In this document: positions 36,506-44,696 of the stretch, piece after piece
Layout: each line of letters starts with the position of its first letter
How positions within the stretch are numbered: the stretch's first letter is position 1
NCBI RefSeq assembly: GCF_002005465.1
Contig: NZ_CP014691.1
Location: 1,426,001-1,490,000, forward strand
Direction of reading: 5' to 3'
Length of the DNA: 64,000 bases
Origin: Neoasaia chiangmaiensis
Lineage (GTDB): Bacteria > Pseudomonadota > Alphaproteobacteria > Acetobacterales > Acetobacteraceae
Notes under the pieces: generated by a model
Databases searched by the model: none
What the model was told of the DNA's origin: nothing
Seen by the model: only the letters and a program-made list of their open reading frames with translations
Made by a program: the position numbers and the translations under genes

Positions 36506-37531
36506 ATGGCTTTTTTTCATCGCGCCCCGCGCACACCCGTCCCGCAGGAGGGCCGGACAGGTATCCTTCTGCTCAATCTCGGCACACCGGACGATACCGG
36601 CTATCGGGCCGTACGTCGGTACCTGAAGGAATTCCTCTCGGACCGACGGGTTATCGAAGCCTCACCCCTGATCTGGCAGCCGATCCTGCAAGGTGTCGTC
36701 CTGTCGGTTCGACCGTTCCGCAGCGGTGAAGCCTATGCCCGTATCTGGGACAAGACCCACAACGCGAGTCCTCTGCGCGTCTATACGCGCGCGCAGGCCG
36801 AAGCCCTTCAGACACGACTCGGCACGGAAACGCCAGTCGCCTGGGGTATGCGCTACGGCCGCCCGTCCGTCTCGGATGCGGTCGATGAACTGATGGATCG
36901 CGGCTGCGACCGGATCATCTGCCTGCCACTCTATCCGCAGTACAGCGCGACGACCACCGCCACGGCCAATGACCAGTTCTTCCGTTCCCTGATGAAGCTG
37001 CGCCGCCAACCGGCCGTGCATACCATCCCGTCCTTTCCCGACCATCCGGCCTACATCAAGGCCCTGGAAAACAGCGTGCGGGACCGCCTGGCCGACTTGC
37101 CCTTCCGACCGCAGCGGATCATCGCCTCGTTCCACGGCCTGCCGGAACAGTATGTCGAAGCCGGGGATTACTATCCTCAGGATTGCGAGCGCACGATCGT
37201 CGCCCTGCGCAAGGCGCTCGACCTGCGGGACGAGCAGATGCCTGTCACCTATCAGTCGCGCTTTGGCCCCACGGAATGGGTGAAGCCCTATACGGCCCCG
37301 TTCGCCGAGGCCCTTCCGGCACAGGGCATAACGCGCATTGCCGTCATCATGCCGGGCTTCATGGCGGATTGCATCGAAACGCTGGACGAGATCGGCAACG
37401 AACTCCGGCATGCTTTCATGAATGCAGGCGGAGAAGAGTTTGCCCTCATCCCCTGCCTCAATGACAGCAAGGACGCCATCGACGTCATCGAAACGCTGGC
37501 CGTTCAGGCCATGAAAGGCTGGGCGACCTGA
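36506..37531 (+). CDS. hemH: Ferrochelatase
   Basis: 341 residues. Inserts Fe2+ into protoporphyrin IX in the last step of haem synthesis, needed here for the many cytochromes. Family motifs are GILLLNLGTPDD near 19-30, LPLYPQYSATTTA near 140, the metal-site His in SFHGLPEQYVEAGDYY near 210, YQSRFGPTEWVKPY near 250 and PGFMADCIETLDEI near 285. Length is normal. Confidence 0.95.
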   Translation: MAFFHRAPRTPVPQEGRTGILLLNLGTPDDTGYRAVRRYLKEFLSDRRVIEASPLIWQPILQGVVLSVRPFRSGEAYARIWDKTHNASPLRVYTRAQAEALQTRLGTETPVAWGMRYGRPSVSDAVDELMDRGCDRIICLPLYPQYSATTTATANDQFFRSLMKLRRQPAVHTIPSFPDHPAYIKALENSVRDRLADLPFRPQRIIASFHGLPEQYVEAGDYYPQDCERTIVALRKALDLRDEQMPVTYQSRFGPTEWVKPYTAPFAEALPAQGITRIAVIMPGFMADCIETLDEIGNELRHAFMNAGGEEFALIPCLNDSKDAIDVIETLAVQAMKGWAT

Positions 37532-37543
37532 CATCGCCCAGCG
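37519..37543. terminator. Hairpin over the hemH stop
   Basis: GCTGGGCGA/TCGCCCAGC 9 bp stem with a 7-base loop that includes the hemH TGA, between converging genes. T-run absent. Confidence 0.45.
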
Positions 37544-37552
37544 TGACAATCG

Positions 37553-37921
37553 TTATTGCGGCGGAGCGGCAGGCGCTGCGCCATTGGCGGGATGCTCGGC
37601 ATCCCACAGGGTCGCCTTCTGCTCGTCGGTCTTGGCGTTGCGGTGACGTTCCAGCCAGCTCTGGTTAGGATCGGTCGGATGCTCCTTGTCCCAGAGCGCC
37701 GCCTTTTCCCGCAATCCCTTGCGATATTCGTGGCGCTTGACCATGCCCGTGGCGCAGCCGCCGGCAGCGCCCAGAACGCCGTGATGCACCATATGCCCGC
37801 CAACAGCGCCAACAGCGCCGTATTTCAGGCAGCCGCCCGGCTCCGCCATTGCGGGCGACACCAGCGGCGCTGCGGCAAGGAAGCCAACCGCGAAAACGGC
37901 ATGACGGAAAGAGTTCTTCAT
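37553..37921 (-). CDS. Exported glycine-rich small protein
   Basis: 122 residues: signal peptide ending SPAMAE (residue 26), a glycine-zipper-like stretch (GAVGAVGGHMVHHGVLGAAGG), then a charged, repeated part (KAALWDKEHP and KATLWDAEHP form an internal repeat about 40 residues apart). Function unknown; probably periplasmic or surface. Confidence 0.7.
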   Translation of the reverse strand: MKNSFRHAVFAVGFLAAAPLVSPAMAEPGGCLKYGAVGAVGGHMVHHGVLGAAGGCATGMVKRHEYRKGLREKAALWDKEHPTDPNQSWLERHRNAKTDEQKATLWDAEHPANGAAPAAPPQ

Positions 37922-38038
37922 AACCTTTGATCCTCATCAACGCGCTTTCCCCGCGCGTTCGATGGGAAGATGATGCTCTGTTACAAAGTTTGCAAGAGAT
38001 GATCGTACTTGAATTCAGGCGCGTCCTGTCCTAAAGAG

Positions 38039-38053
38039 TTGGCATTATGCCAA
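38039..38053. promoter_or_regulatory. Palindrome TTGGCAT-T-ATGCCAA
   Basis: A perfect 7-base-arm palindrome that overlaps a second one (TGCCAATGGCA). It lies 55 bases before an orphan terminator, in a promoter-like region. Looks like a regulator site; the protein is unknown. Confidence 0.4.
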
Positions 38054-38107
38054 TGGCATATATCCGTCCTTCCATGACGTGATCCTTTCAGACTCTCAAT
38101 TTCAGAC

Positions 38108-38140
38108 AGGCCGACGCCCACCGGGCGACGGCCTTTTTTT
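38108..38140 (+). terminator. Strong terminator without a gene before it
   Basis: AGGCCG/CGGCCT outer and GCCC/GGGC inner stems with an ACC loop, followed by seven T. It reads as a textbook rho-independent terminator on the plus strand. The nearest upstream gene (37553-37921) is on the other strand, so it must end a short RNA or act as a leader attenuator for the gene starting at 38155. Confidence 0.8.
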
Positions 38141-38154
38141 ATGGATGTTTTCCC

Positions 38155-38448
38155 ATGGACCTTTCAACGATTCTCGCCGGGATTCCGGCACGTTACGAGC
38201 TTTATGCCGCGCTGCTCATCATTGCCTGCAAGGTGGTCACGATCTTCGTCCGACCGCCCGATGCGACATCCCGCTATGCTCCCCTGTTCAGAATCGTCTC
38301 GCTGCTGGCGATGAACATCGGCTGGGCCGCCAATCGCCTCCAGGTTGGACAGACCGGCATCATGGTGCCGCGTGTCCAAAGCGAACAGGCGAAGTCCGCC
38401 GTTGCCAATGCCGGCGTGCCCGTTCTCTCGAAGCATAAGCCGGGCTGA
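38155..38448 (+). CDS. Small membrane protein, phage holin-like
   Basis: 97 residues with two hydrophobic segments (about 14-30 and 47-60): YELYAALLIIACKVVTIFVRPP and YAPLFRIVSLLAMNIGWAANR. The arrangement, with RPP then APLFRIV and a NxGxAxN end, resembles small membrane proteins beside tail or lysis genes in phages of acetic acid bacteria. No ribosome-binding site is obvious before the ATG. Its place just after a terminator and upstream of a papain-like gene suggests one module. Confidence 0.6.
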   Translation: MDLSTILAGIPARYELYAALLIIACKVVTIFVRPPDATSRYAPLFRIVSLLAMNIGWAANRLQVGQTGIMVPRVQSEQAKSAVANAGVPVLSKHKPG

Positions 38449-38756
38449 AACGACGTGCCCTCAACGGTGCGCAAATCCCATGCCGGCATGCCACGCCGCT
38501 CGGGCACGTCCTGACCGAACGCCATGACCGCCGCCGTTCGGCGCGGCGAAGGTGCTTTTAACCGGCTGGCCATCCCGGTCAGGCGGCATTGATGAGCCGC
38601 CCGCGCGGCCGCTCAGCATCGCCTGCAACAACAAACGCACCGAACAGACTGCCGATCCGGACATAGCGCCGCAAGGCCTTGTCCCCGGTCTGCTTTCGCA
38701 TTGCCGACGGTGACATACCGCACCGAATTTTCCTGACCTTTGACTGGAACAAATCC
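38449..38756. other. Intergenic region, no gene supported
   Basis: About 310 bases between the holin-like protein and the papain-like protein. The only frame (minus, 67 residues) has no motif or codon bias I trust. Confidence 0.5.
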
Positions 38757-39503
38757 ATGTCCGAACGCAAACTCGGCAAGGCGCCCGCGCGCCATGATCC
38801 CCGATCCTATCGCCTCGGGCCCGTGCTGGCCGAACGGCTGATCGCCATCCCCGACAAGATCGACTGGGCGCCCGATGTCGCCTGGCCGATGTGGGGCAAC
38901 GATACGCTCGGCTGCTGCACGCAGGTCTCGGTCGCCAGCGCGATCCGCTGCTGGAGCGGTGCGGCCCAGGGGACCGTCACGCTCACCACACCGCAGGTCA
39001 TCGCCAATTACAGCGCCGAAAGCGGCTACGTTCCCGATACCCCCGCGACCGACCGCGGCGCGGTCGAACTCGACGTGCTGAACCACTGGTGCCGTGTCGG
39101 ATACGAGCGGCCCGGCGCCATCCGCGACTATCTCACGGCATTCGGCACCGTCGAACCACACGAACGCGACGGCGTGCGACGCGCCATCGCGGCACTGGGC
39201 GGCCTGTATATCGGCGTGCAGGTGCCGAACTACATTATGCAGACGCGTGGTGACTGGGTCGTCGCACCGAACGCCGACCAGACGATCATCGGCGGTCACG
39301 CCGTCTGGCTGCACGGTTATGACGCGGACTTCCTGTTTTTCAACAGCTGGGGCCAGTCCCTGCGGATGGCCTGGGACTGGTTCGAAACCTACTGCGATGA
39401 GGCTTATGGGCTGGTCAGCCGCCAGAATTGGCTCGGCATCAGAAGCCGCTCGCCGCAGTTCGAGGATATCGACACCCTTCTGGCGGAGCTGCGCGCATCA
39501 TGA
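38757..39503 (+). CDS. Papain-like (C1-type) cysteine peptidase homologue
   Basis: 248 residues without a signal peptide. The catalytic triad of the papain fold can be placed: Cys53/Cys54 in GNDTLGCCTQVSVASAIRCW, His181 in IGGHAVWLHGYDADF and Asn196 in LFFNSWGQSLRM. The protein is likely to be active. The starting part (KLGKAPARHDPRSYRL) is like that of other bacterial papain-fold proteins of phage origin. It overlaps the lipoprotein gene by 4 bases (ATGA), so the two are coupled. Substrate unknown. Confidence 0.7.
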   Translation: MSERKLGKAPARHDPRSYRLGPVLAERLIAIPDKIDWAPDVAWPMWGNDTLGCCTQVSVASAIRCWSGAAQGTVTLTTPQVIANYSAESGYVPDTPATDRGAVELDVLNHWCRVGYERPGAIRDYLTAFGTVEPHERDGVRRAIAALGGLYIGVQVPNYIMQTRGDWVVAPNADQTIIGGHAVWLHGYDADFLFFNSWGQSLRMAWDWFETYCDEAYGLVSRQNWLGIRSRSPQFEDIDTLLAELRAS

Positions 39504-40216
39504 AACGCCATCTCGCCGCGACAGGCGTCGCGATCCTCCTGACAGCGTGCGCCAGCACCGACTCGCCACCGAGCATCAGCTCCGCGATCGCGGGCATTCA
39601 AAACGATCTGGCCAATGCGCATGTCGTGGGCGTCGCGCATCCCACGACATGGACCGACACGCAAGCCAACCTGTTCAACGACATGATCCGCGCGCAGCAA
39701 TGCGCGCAGAACCGGAGCGACCCGATTGTCGCGGTGCTCACCGGTCCCGTCTCGATCCAGTTGGTCGGTAGCTTCACCCACTCCGGCAACTTCGCGCTGG
39801 CCACGGCTGGCCTGACGATGCCCAGCATCACCGTGAACGGGGATGGCAGCCGGACGAAAAGCCAGCAACTGTCCCTGCCCGTGGCGTTCACGCCGCTCTC
39901 GGCCTTGCCGGACGCGGAACTGTCGCGCGCCCTCGCCTATGAAGCGGTGATGTTCGGCCTTCAGGCCGGGCTACAGGACGCCGTCGTCGCGCGGGAACGC
40001 TCTGCCATGCTGGTCGATCGCGATCTGCTGGCGACAAAAATCAGGGCGGCGATCAGTGACTTCAGCTTCCAGCATTGCCCGGCCGGGCCTGTTGGTCCCT
40101 TTGCAACCCTTCGGCAGGGCGCTCAACCACCGATCCCGAAACGGACACCGTCTTCCGGTATCAACTTGCCGAAGCCACCCCCGGATAAACCGCGATCTCA
40201 GGACGGGTCACGGTAA
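39500..40216 (+). CDS. Lipoprotein next to the papain-like gene
   Basis: 238 residues. Lipobox LLTACAST (Cys about 17). A helical stretch (SAIAGIQNDLANAH, then WTDTQANLFNDMIRAQQCAQNRSD) is followed by a middle rich in Val/Ser strands and a Pro-rich C-terminus (NLPKPPPDKPR). No family recognised. It starts within the stop of the papain-like gene. The trio 38155-40216 behaves as one accessory block. Confidence 0.6.
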   Translation: MKRHLAATGVAILLTACASTDSPPSISSAIAGIQNDLANAHVVGVAHPTTWTDTQANLFNDMIRAQQCAQNRSDPIVAVLTGPVSIQLVGSFTHSGNFALATAGLTMPSITVNGDGSRTKSQQLSLPVAFTPLSALPDAELSRALAYEAVMFGLQAGLQDAVVARERSAMLVDRDLLATKIRAAISDFSFQHCPAGPVGPFATLRQGAQPPIPKRTPSSGINLPKPPPDKPRSQDGSR

Positions 40217-40275
40217 TTTCATGGCCGCAACGGCATAAGGTCGGCATTCGCGAAACATAGTGGTAAATTTCAGAC

Positions 40276-40911
40276 ATGACGTCACGTTTCGCCTGCGATC
40301 TGGATACGCAATCTCTCCGCACGACTTTCCATCTTTCCGGCGAAAGCCCGGTCTGGCTGCCATCCCGAAACGTCACCCCCGGCCAGCCCGCGCCCGTGAT
40401 TCGTGCAGGCAACCGTCCCGGTCATCGTCAGCTCGATCTCATGCTCTGGGGACTTGTACCGCACTGGGCAAAGGACATGTCCCGCCGCCCCTACAACGCC
40501 CGCGCCGAAACCGTGGCGACCAGCGGCATGTTCTGGGCGGCCTATCGTGCGCGCCGCTGCATCATTCCCGCAACGGGCTTTCACGAAAGCGCCCGATCAC
40601 CGCGCTGGCTGAGCCTGCCGAACAATCAGATCATGGGTCTGGCCGCGATCTGGGAAAACTGGGAACATGAGGGCGATATCCTGCACAGTTTCGCCATCGT
40701 CACCGCACCGGCCGACGATCTCACACGCGTCACAGGCCGTCGCCTGCCCGTGCTCATTGCGCCACAGGATCGTGAAACATGGCTTACAGGGTCACGCGAC
40801 GAAGCTTCAAGGCTGTTACATGCGCCGAAACCGCATAAGATGATTTTTGCTGACGAACCCATGGCGCCAAGGCCGGATGCCTCAACACCATCGAAAGGGA
40901 CCAAGGGATGA
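40276..40911 (+). CDS. SRAP (YedK/HMCES) family protein lacking the catalytic Cys2
   Basis: 211 residues. The SRAP fold is recognisable from MTSRF at the start, PHWAKDMSRRPYNARAETV near 62-80, RRCIIPATGFHES near 93-105 and HSFAIVTAP near 137-145. Active SRAP enzymes begin Met-Cys-Gly-Arg-Phe; Cys2 forms a crosslink to abasic DNA. Here residue 2 is Thr. The later His of H-x-R-M-P is also lost (GRRLP, Gly154), while Asn74 and Glu104 are kept. So DNA crosslinking by the usual chemistry is not possible. It may be a degenerate or repurposed copy. The ATGA overlap with the next small gene suggests coupling. Confidence 0.75.
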   Translation: MTSRFACDLDTQSLRTTFHLSGESPVWLPSRNVTPGQPAPVIRAGNRPGHRQLDLMLWGLVPHWAKDMSRRPYNARAETVATSGMFWAAYRARRCIIPATGFHESARSPRWLSLPNNQIMGLAAIWENWEHEGDILHSFAIVTAPADDLTRVTGRRLPVLIAPQDRETWLTGSRDEASRLLHAPKPHKMIFADEPMAPRPDASTPSKGTKG

Positions 40912-41093
40912 GAAACGCCGATTATCAGGACTATGAAGACAGCCGAAGCCTGGAGTTGCGCAACCTGGTTGCGGAAGTGCGCGCCGATCTGGATGGGGCG
41001 CTACACAGGCAGGACCTGTCTCACGATGCGCGCGAAATGATCTCGGCGATTGCCGACAAGGTAGACGCCCTCGCCGATCTGACACGCGGCTAA
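40908..41093 (+). CDS. Small acidic hypothetical protein
   Basis: 61 residues, predicted as two helices (SLELRNLVAEVRADLDGALHR then AREMISAIADKVDALADL). It overlaps the SRAP gene by 4 bases. No motif recognised. Confidence 0.5.
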   Translation: MRNADYQDYEDSRSLELRNLVAEVRADLDGALHRQDLSHDAREMISAIADKVDALADLTRG

Positions 41094-41228
41094 GGCACAA
41101 GACCTGTCGAAGATATCGATGTCATTGCCGCATGAACCTCGATAGGGTTATGCCGACCAGCGCGCCGACTGGTAACAGGAACAGCGTGGCGACCACCGCC
41201 CCCGCGCGCTTCAGGGAAAGATAACGCC

Positions 41229-41426
41229 ATGAGCGATAATCATTTTTTGTCGAACGTCACTGCGCAGGTTACGGAAGACGAAATCGCCCAGGAGTCACGT
41301 CAGGGCGAAGTCGAGGCGCCGTCGCGCCGCAGCGGATGGCTGCTGCTCGGCATACCGTGCGTCGCCTTCGTGGCGATCGTCATTTTCATGTATTTCTTCG
41401 GTTTCACCAATACGCATCTGGGCTGA
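41229..41426 (+). CDS. Small single-helix membrane protein
   Basis: 65 residues: acidic N-terminal half, then one membrane helix (SGWLLLGIPCVAFVAIVIFMYFFG). AGGGAAAG lies 11 bases before the ATG. Function unknown. Confidence 0.5.
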   Translation: MSDNHFLSNVTAQVTEDEIAQESRQGEVEAPSRRSGWLLLGIPCVAFVAIVIFMYFFGFTNTHLG

Positions 41427-41482
41427 GGCCCAGTCCGCAAAGAACCACGCTTTCATCATGCCTGTGACCGATTCTCGTCACA

Positions 41483-41509
41483 TTGTCGCAGCAGTTTTCC
41501 CTGCGACAA
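41483..41509 (+). other. Perfect hairpin before a miniature ORF
   Basis: TTGTCGCAG/CTGCGACAA, 9 bp stem with 9-base loop, ending 11 bases before the ATG at 41521. No T-run follows, so it is not a clear terminator. It may be a leader structure or the end of the 41229 transcript. Confidence 0.4.
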
Positions 41510-41520
41510 TGATGGAGGGC

Positions 41521-41583
41521 ATGATGAAACATATCGTCTACGGTGTCGTCGGAATTGGCTGGCTCCTGATGATGTCGGTCTGA
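41521..41583 (+). CDS. Possible 20-residue hydrophobic peptide
   Basis: ATG at 41521 (another at 41524) after GGAGGG opens MMKHIVYGVVGIGWLLMMSV. One short hydrophobic helix with a basic start, preceded by a hairpin. Too short to judge from sequence. Confidence 0.3.
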   Translation: MMKHIVYGVVGIGWLLMMSV

Positions 41584-41601
41584 CCCGCATTCAGCAGCCC
41601 G

Positions 41602-41979
41602 TCAGAACGTCACCACTTCCAACGGTGACCACGGACAGCCACGACGAACTTCAGCGCGATGCAGCGCTTCCAGCGTTCCCTTGCCGAGCGCCAGTGTGGC
41701 GCGATCATTCGGCGAGATCAGCGCGGAGAAACCGGCCTTCGGCGTTGGTGTCAGTCCGCTTGCGACGACTCCGCGCCGAGCGGTCGTCACTGACTGATTG
41801 AAACGAATGCCTTCGGCCAGATCCGTCTGTGCCAGCGCCTGGCACGAGAGCCCCGCATAACGGCTGTCGGCGACGTAGGTCGGCGCGATCTCCTCCGGAA
41901 CGTATGTCGCCATCTTCTCCGACATGGAGCCGCATGCTGTCAGAAGCAGGAATGCTCCCCAATAAAAACACCGACGCAC
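41602..41979 (-). CDS. Putative lipoprotein
   Basis: 125 residues, lipobox LLLTACGS with Cys about 16. Middle part (YAGLSCQALAQTDLAEGIRFN) is helical and the C-terminus has a GCPWSPLEVVTF end. No family recognised; coding looks sound. Confidence 0.6.
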   Translation of the reverse strand: MRRCFYWGAFLLLTACGSMSEKMATYVPEEIAPTYVADSRYAGLSCQALAQTDLAEGIRFNQSVTTARRGVVASGLTPTPKAGFSALISPNDRATLALGKGTLEALHRAEVRRGCPWSPLEVVTF

Positions 41980-42433
41980 GCTGTCATCTCCCCCAATTCA
42001 GATGCCGTATTGCGCCATGAACCCAACGGGGTCAATCGCCGGGTTCATGCAACCATGCCCCGTTGAGCAACGGCGATGAAGCAGCGACCATCATCTGTAA
42101 ACACAATCATCAAAGATTAAGAGATCCGCAGGCTTACACAGAGCACGGTGCTCACAAACGTTGCGTTGGAGGTCGTTTCGATCCAACACGTTGAAAAGCC
42201 CGACCGGATCGAGAGGGCGCGAACCTTGGCGCTTTGCCGCCTGCACGCGTAGGGCGCTTTCCCTTTTCAACATGTCTGCGCCAGGACCCTATATCCTTCA
42301 TAGAAAGATGGCGTCTCGAGGTCGCCATGTTCGAGTGGTTAAGGCAAGCGGCGATTTTCCACGGTGAGAAGCCTTAATCCGGCCACCCCGGCAACGCGTG
42401 TTTAGTTCGCGCAATAATTAGGTCGATTACCTA
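41980..42433. other. Intergenic region with an inverted repeat
   Basis: About 450 bases with no convincing gene. ACACGTTGAAAAG at 42186-42198 is the reverse complement of CTTTTCAACATGT at 42263-42275, with 12 of 13 bases pairing. A 16-base stretch near 42330 resembles the D-arm of a class II tRNA, but the acceptor and T-arm are missing. Confidence 0.4.
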
Positions 42434-42469
42434 TAAAAAAACCGCCACCCGTTTAGATCGGGCGGCGGT
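42434..42469 (-). terminator. Rho-independent terminator of the 42480-42827 gene
   Basis: ACCGCC-A-CCCG pairs with CGGG-C-GGCGGT around a TTTAGAT loop; on the minus strand it is followed by seven T. Strong. Confidence 0.85.
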
Positions 42470-42479
42470 CATGCCTGGT

Positions 42480-42827
42480 TCAATTGTCTTTAAACGATGA
42501 GCGCCGCACCATCACGTCCGCCTCTGGAAAACGTTTCGCCGCTGCACTGCCAGTAAGCGAGGCGTTCACCTTTTTTATCCATAATGCAAAACTACGTTGC
42601 GTGCATCGATATGGCGCCGAGTTTATCGGCTGCTTCTCCTTGGCATAACAGACAGCGCTCAAAGATGTTTTGACGATCTTTCTCGCTTCAATTTTCGTTA
42701 TATCCGGTAGCCATACCTGCCCCGGCTGCAAATCTATTCGGCTCCGCATCACATCAAAACCATTTATTGTTTTTATTATAGATCTACATAGTATTTTATA
42801 CCTTTTGAGCCGTTTATTACAAGACAT
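42480..42827 (-). CDS. Hypothetical protein with a GQVW motif
   Basis: 115 residues from the ATG at 42827 (a TTG 7 codons upstream and an ATG at 42749 are alternatives). The C-terminal two thirds show LQPGQVWLPDI then CTQRSFALWIKKV, a pattern like that of small phage or accessory proteins with GQVW and F-x-x-W-I. The N-terminus is basic (KRLKRYKILCRS). AT-rich codons. A strong terminator follows, which supports real transcription. Confidence 0.55.
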   Translation of the reverse strand: MSCNKRLKRYKILCRSIIKTINGFDVMRSRIDLQPGQVWLPDITKIEARKIVKTSLSAVCYAKEKQPINSAPYRCTQRSFALWIKKVNASLTGSAAAKRFPEADVMVRRSSFKDN

Positions 42828-42863
42828 ACGCAAGTAAGCGCGGCCCAAATTGCAGTCCAGATA

Positions 42864-44696
42864 CTACACGGCAATCGAAAATTCTGTTGCAACAGAGTCT
42901 ATCAGGTAAGGACCGGCTGCCAGAACTTCGATGGCCAACATGCCAATATCGTCGGACAGTCTGGACGGCAGTTGAATGCGCGCGTGCCCGGTCGTCCACC
43001 GGCAGCGGTCGCTCTCAAGGCCATGCCATCCAGACAGTATGGGGTCACGAAGATGGCTGGCTATCTTGTAAGATGCCCCCGAATCAAACAGCGTCACGTT
43101 TCCAACGAGGACCCCAAGCTCCCGGCGGTCATCGACAAACGGCCCGACGGCATCAGATGGCTTCGCTGTGCGTGACACAAGCTGAACATGCTCGATCCCG
43201 GATGGCAGCGAGAACAAAGCAACGCCGTCGCGAAAGCGTTGTGGAAGCACAACTTGCCCGCATGGTGTGACAAGGTGCAGAGCGGCATTGTTCGTCACTT
43301 CAGCGGTAGGTAGCGACGGCAACCCAGCGCTGCGTGCACGATCTTCAAATGCCCGATATAATGGCTCGACCGTTTCACGATCAACGACAAGGGGCCCTGC
43401 GGCATCTGTCTCCCAAGATTGACGGCGCGAGAACAGCCGCACAACGTTTCCACCGGCATCATCAAAGTCACTGCCTGTATCCAGATACGTTTCCGTAGGC
43501 GTATTCTGCGCAACAATGATCGAATGACGCTCTGTCTTTACATGATGGCATGTATATTGTGTGACAGTTGTATCGTAAAAAATACTGGATCCATTGACGA
43601 ACATCCGCACAGGCGTGAATCCGCCATTGATATACAGACAGTGTTCCGGCGTGATGTGCAAATCCCGATCAGGCACATTCGGCCCTAACGCGTTTTTCAG
43701 AACACACACTGGATAACCGGCCTCGGCAACCGGCAACCATGGGCGAACAGTGATGTGACGCTGACCGACCCAGATAACGGCGCGAGGCAATTTCTGACCA
43801 TCTGCACCAATGGCCATGACCTGATCGCCGGCTTCGATCTTTTCGACCGCCTTCTGGCCTTTGACAGTCTCGATCAGTGTCCCGACGAGAAAGCACTTGC
43901 CAATATATAGGTTACCATTGCTGTTGCTGAAGGATAGAGGCCCCGTACCGGTAGTATAGTCTCCAGCAGCCAGTTGCGCTACCGGCGTGACATCCACAGT
44001 CGCAACTTCATTGCCATTGGCGTCATATGCGGTAATCGTTTGAACGCTCGAAAACAACCCGGGACTTGATATATTGTAATGCGCAATTGAAGATGATGTA
44101 TTCTGAAATTCTATTTCATCTTTTGCCGGATCATAATTATTAATTGTCAAAGAACTGAGGTCAATCAGGTTGCCGCCTGCATTGGCAACGAATGTTCCAC
44201 CCCCGACGCCAAAGTTGATGGTTGTGGCATCAAGTAGTCCGATCAAACCGCTACTGGCGCTGAAAGTGCCCCCGTCCGACAAATTGACGGTCAAACTACT
44301 GGCAGCGTTGATTGCACTACCACCTGCTGCCGCATTGGCCGTTCCACCGGCGACATTCAAAGTAAGTGCCGTCGCTGCTGATAAAAGTCCGCTATTGATG
44401 GAAACCGTCCCACCAACATAGACAGTTGGAGCACTCAGAAGCCCGACAGCACTGGAGATACTTGCCGTTGTGCCTGGCGGCACAATATAAGTCTCAAAAT
44501 TCAATGCCCCCAGGCTGAAAGAGCCTCCATTACTTATGACGCTCGATGTATCGATATTATTTACGGAAGTATTAGACCCGTCGGTATTTTTTATGTTTAG
44601 GTCATAATAATCGGATGAAAGAAAGCCGGAAGGATAATAGGTAAAACTATAAATTGCGCCACTTGGAGTCGTGGATACAAAGCTTTCGCCGCTCAT
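42864..44696 (-). CDS. Hint-domain surface protein of acetic acid bacteria
   Basis: 610 residues. N-terminal half (about 1-260) is a Ser/Thr/Gly-rich beta-repeat region with units such as SAATALTLNVAGGTANAAAG. The Hint module begins KCFLVGTLIETVKGQKAVEKIEAGDQVMAI (nucleophile Cys near residue 278) and holds PDRDLHITPEHCLYINGGF and HSIIVAQNTPTETYLD, the block B and F/G-type motifs of hedgehog/intein folds. About 200 residues follow. Such proteins are frequent in Acetobacteraceae and are thought to self-process. The start at 44696 (MSGESFVST) was preferred over one 22 codons upstream. Lower GC than the window average. Confidence 0.75.
   Translation of the reverse strand: MSGESFVSTTPSGAIYSFTYYPSGFLSSDYYDLNIKNTDGSNTSVNNIDTSSVISNGGSFSLGALNFETYIVPPGTTASISSAVGLLSAPTVYVGGTVSINSGLLSAATALTLNVAGGTANAAAGGSAINAASSLTVNLSDGGTFSASSGLIGLLDATTINFGVGGGTFVANAGGNLIDLSSLTINNYDPAKDEIEFQNTSSSIAHYNISSPGLFSSVQTITAYDANGNEVATVDVTPVAQLAAGDYTTGTGPLSFSNSNGNLYIGKCFLVGTLIETVKGQKAVEKIEAGDQVMAIGADGQKLPRAVIWVGQRHITVRPWLPVAEAGYPVCVLKNALGPNVPDRDLHITPEHCLYINGGFTPVRMFVNGSSIFYDTTVTQYTCHHVKTERHSIIVAQNTPTETYLDTGSDFDDAGGNVVRLFSRRQSWETDAAGPLVVDRETVEPLYRAFEDRARSAGLPSLPTAEVTNNAALHLVTPCGQVVLPQRFRDGVALFSLPSGIEHVQLVSRTAKPSDAVGPFVDDRRELGVLVGNVTLFDSGASYKIASHLRDPILSGWHGLESDRCRWTTGHARIQLPSRLSDDIGMLAIEVLAAGPYLIDSVATEFSIAV

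Noticed and set aside
41100-41228. Minus-strand frame encoding a short basic, hydrophobic peptide (RYLSLKRAGAVVATLFLLP)
   Set aside because: No start codon in frame before an upstream stop; it overlaps the leader of the 41229 gene.
42316-42420. tRNA-like stretch (CGAGTGGTTAAGGC) suggesting another class II tRNA
   Set aside because: The D-arm-like part is there, but no matching acceptor 3' strand or T-loop follows.
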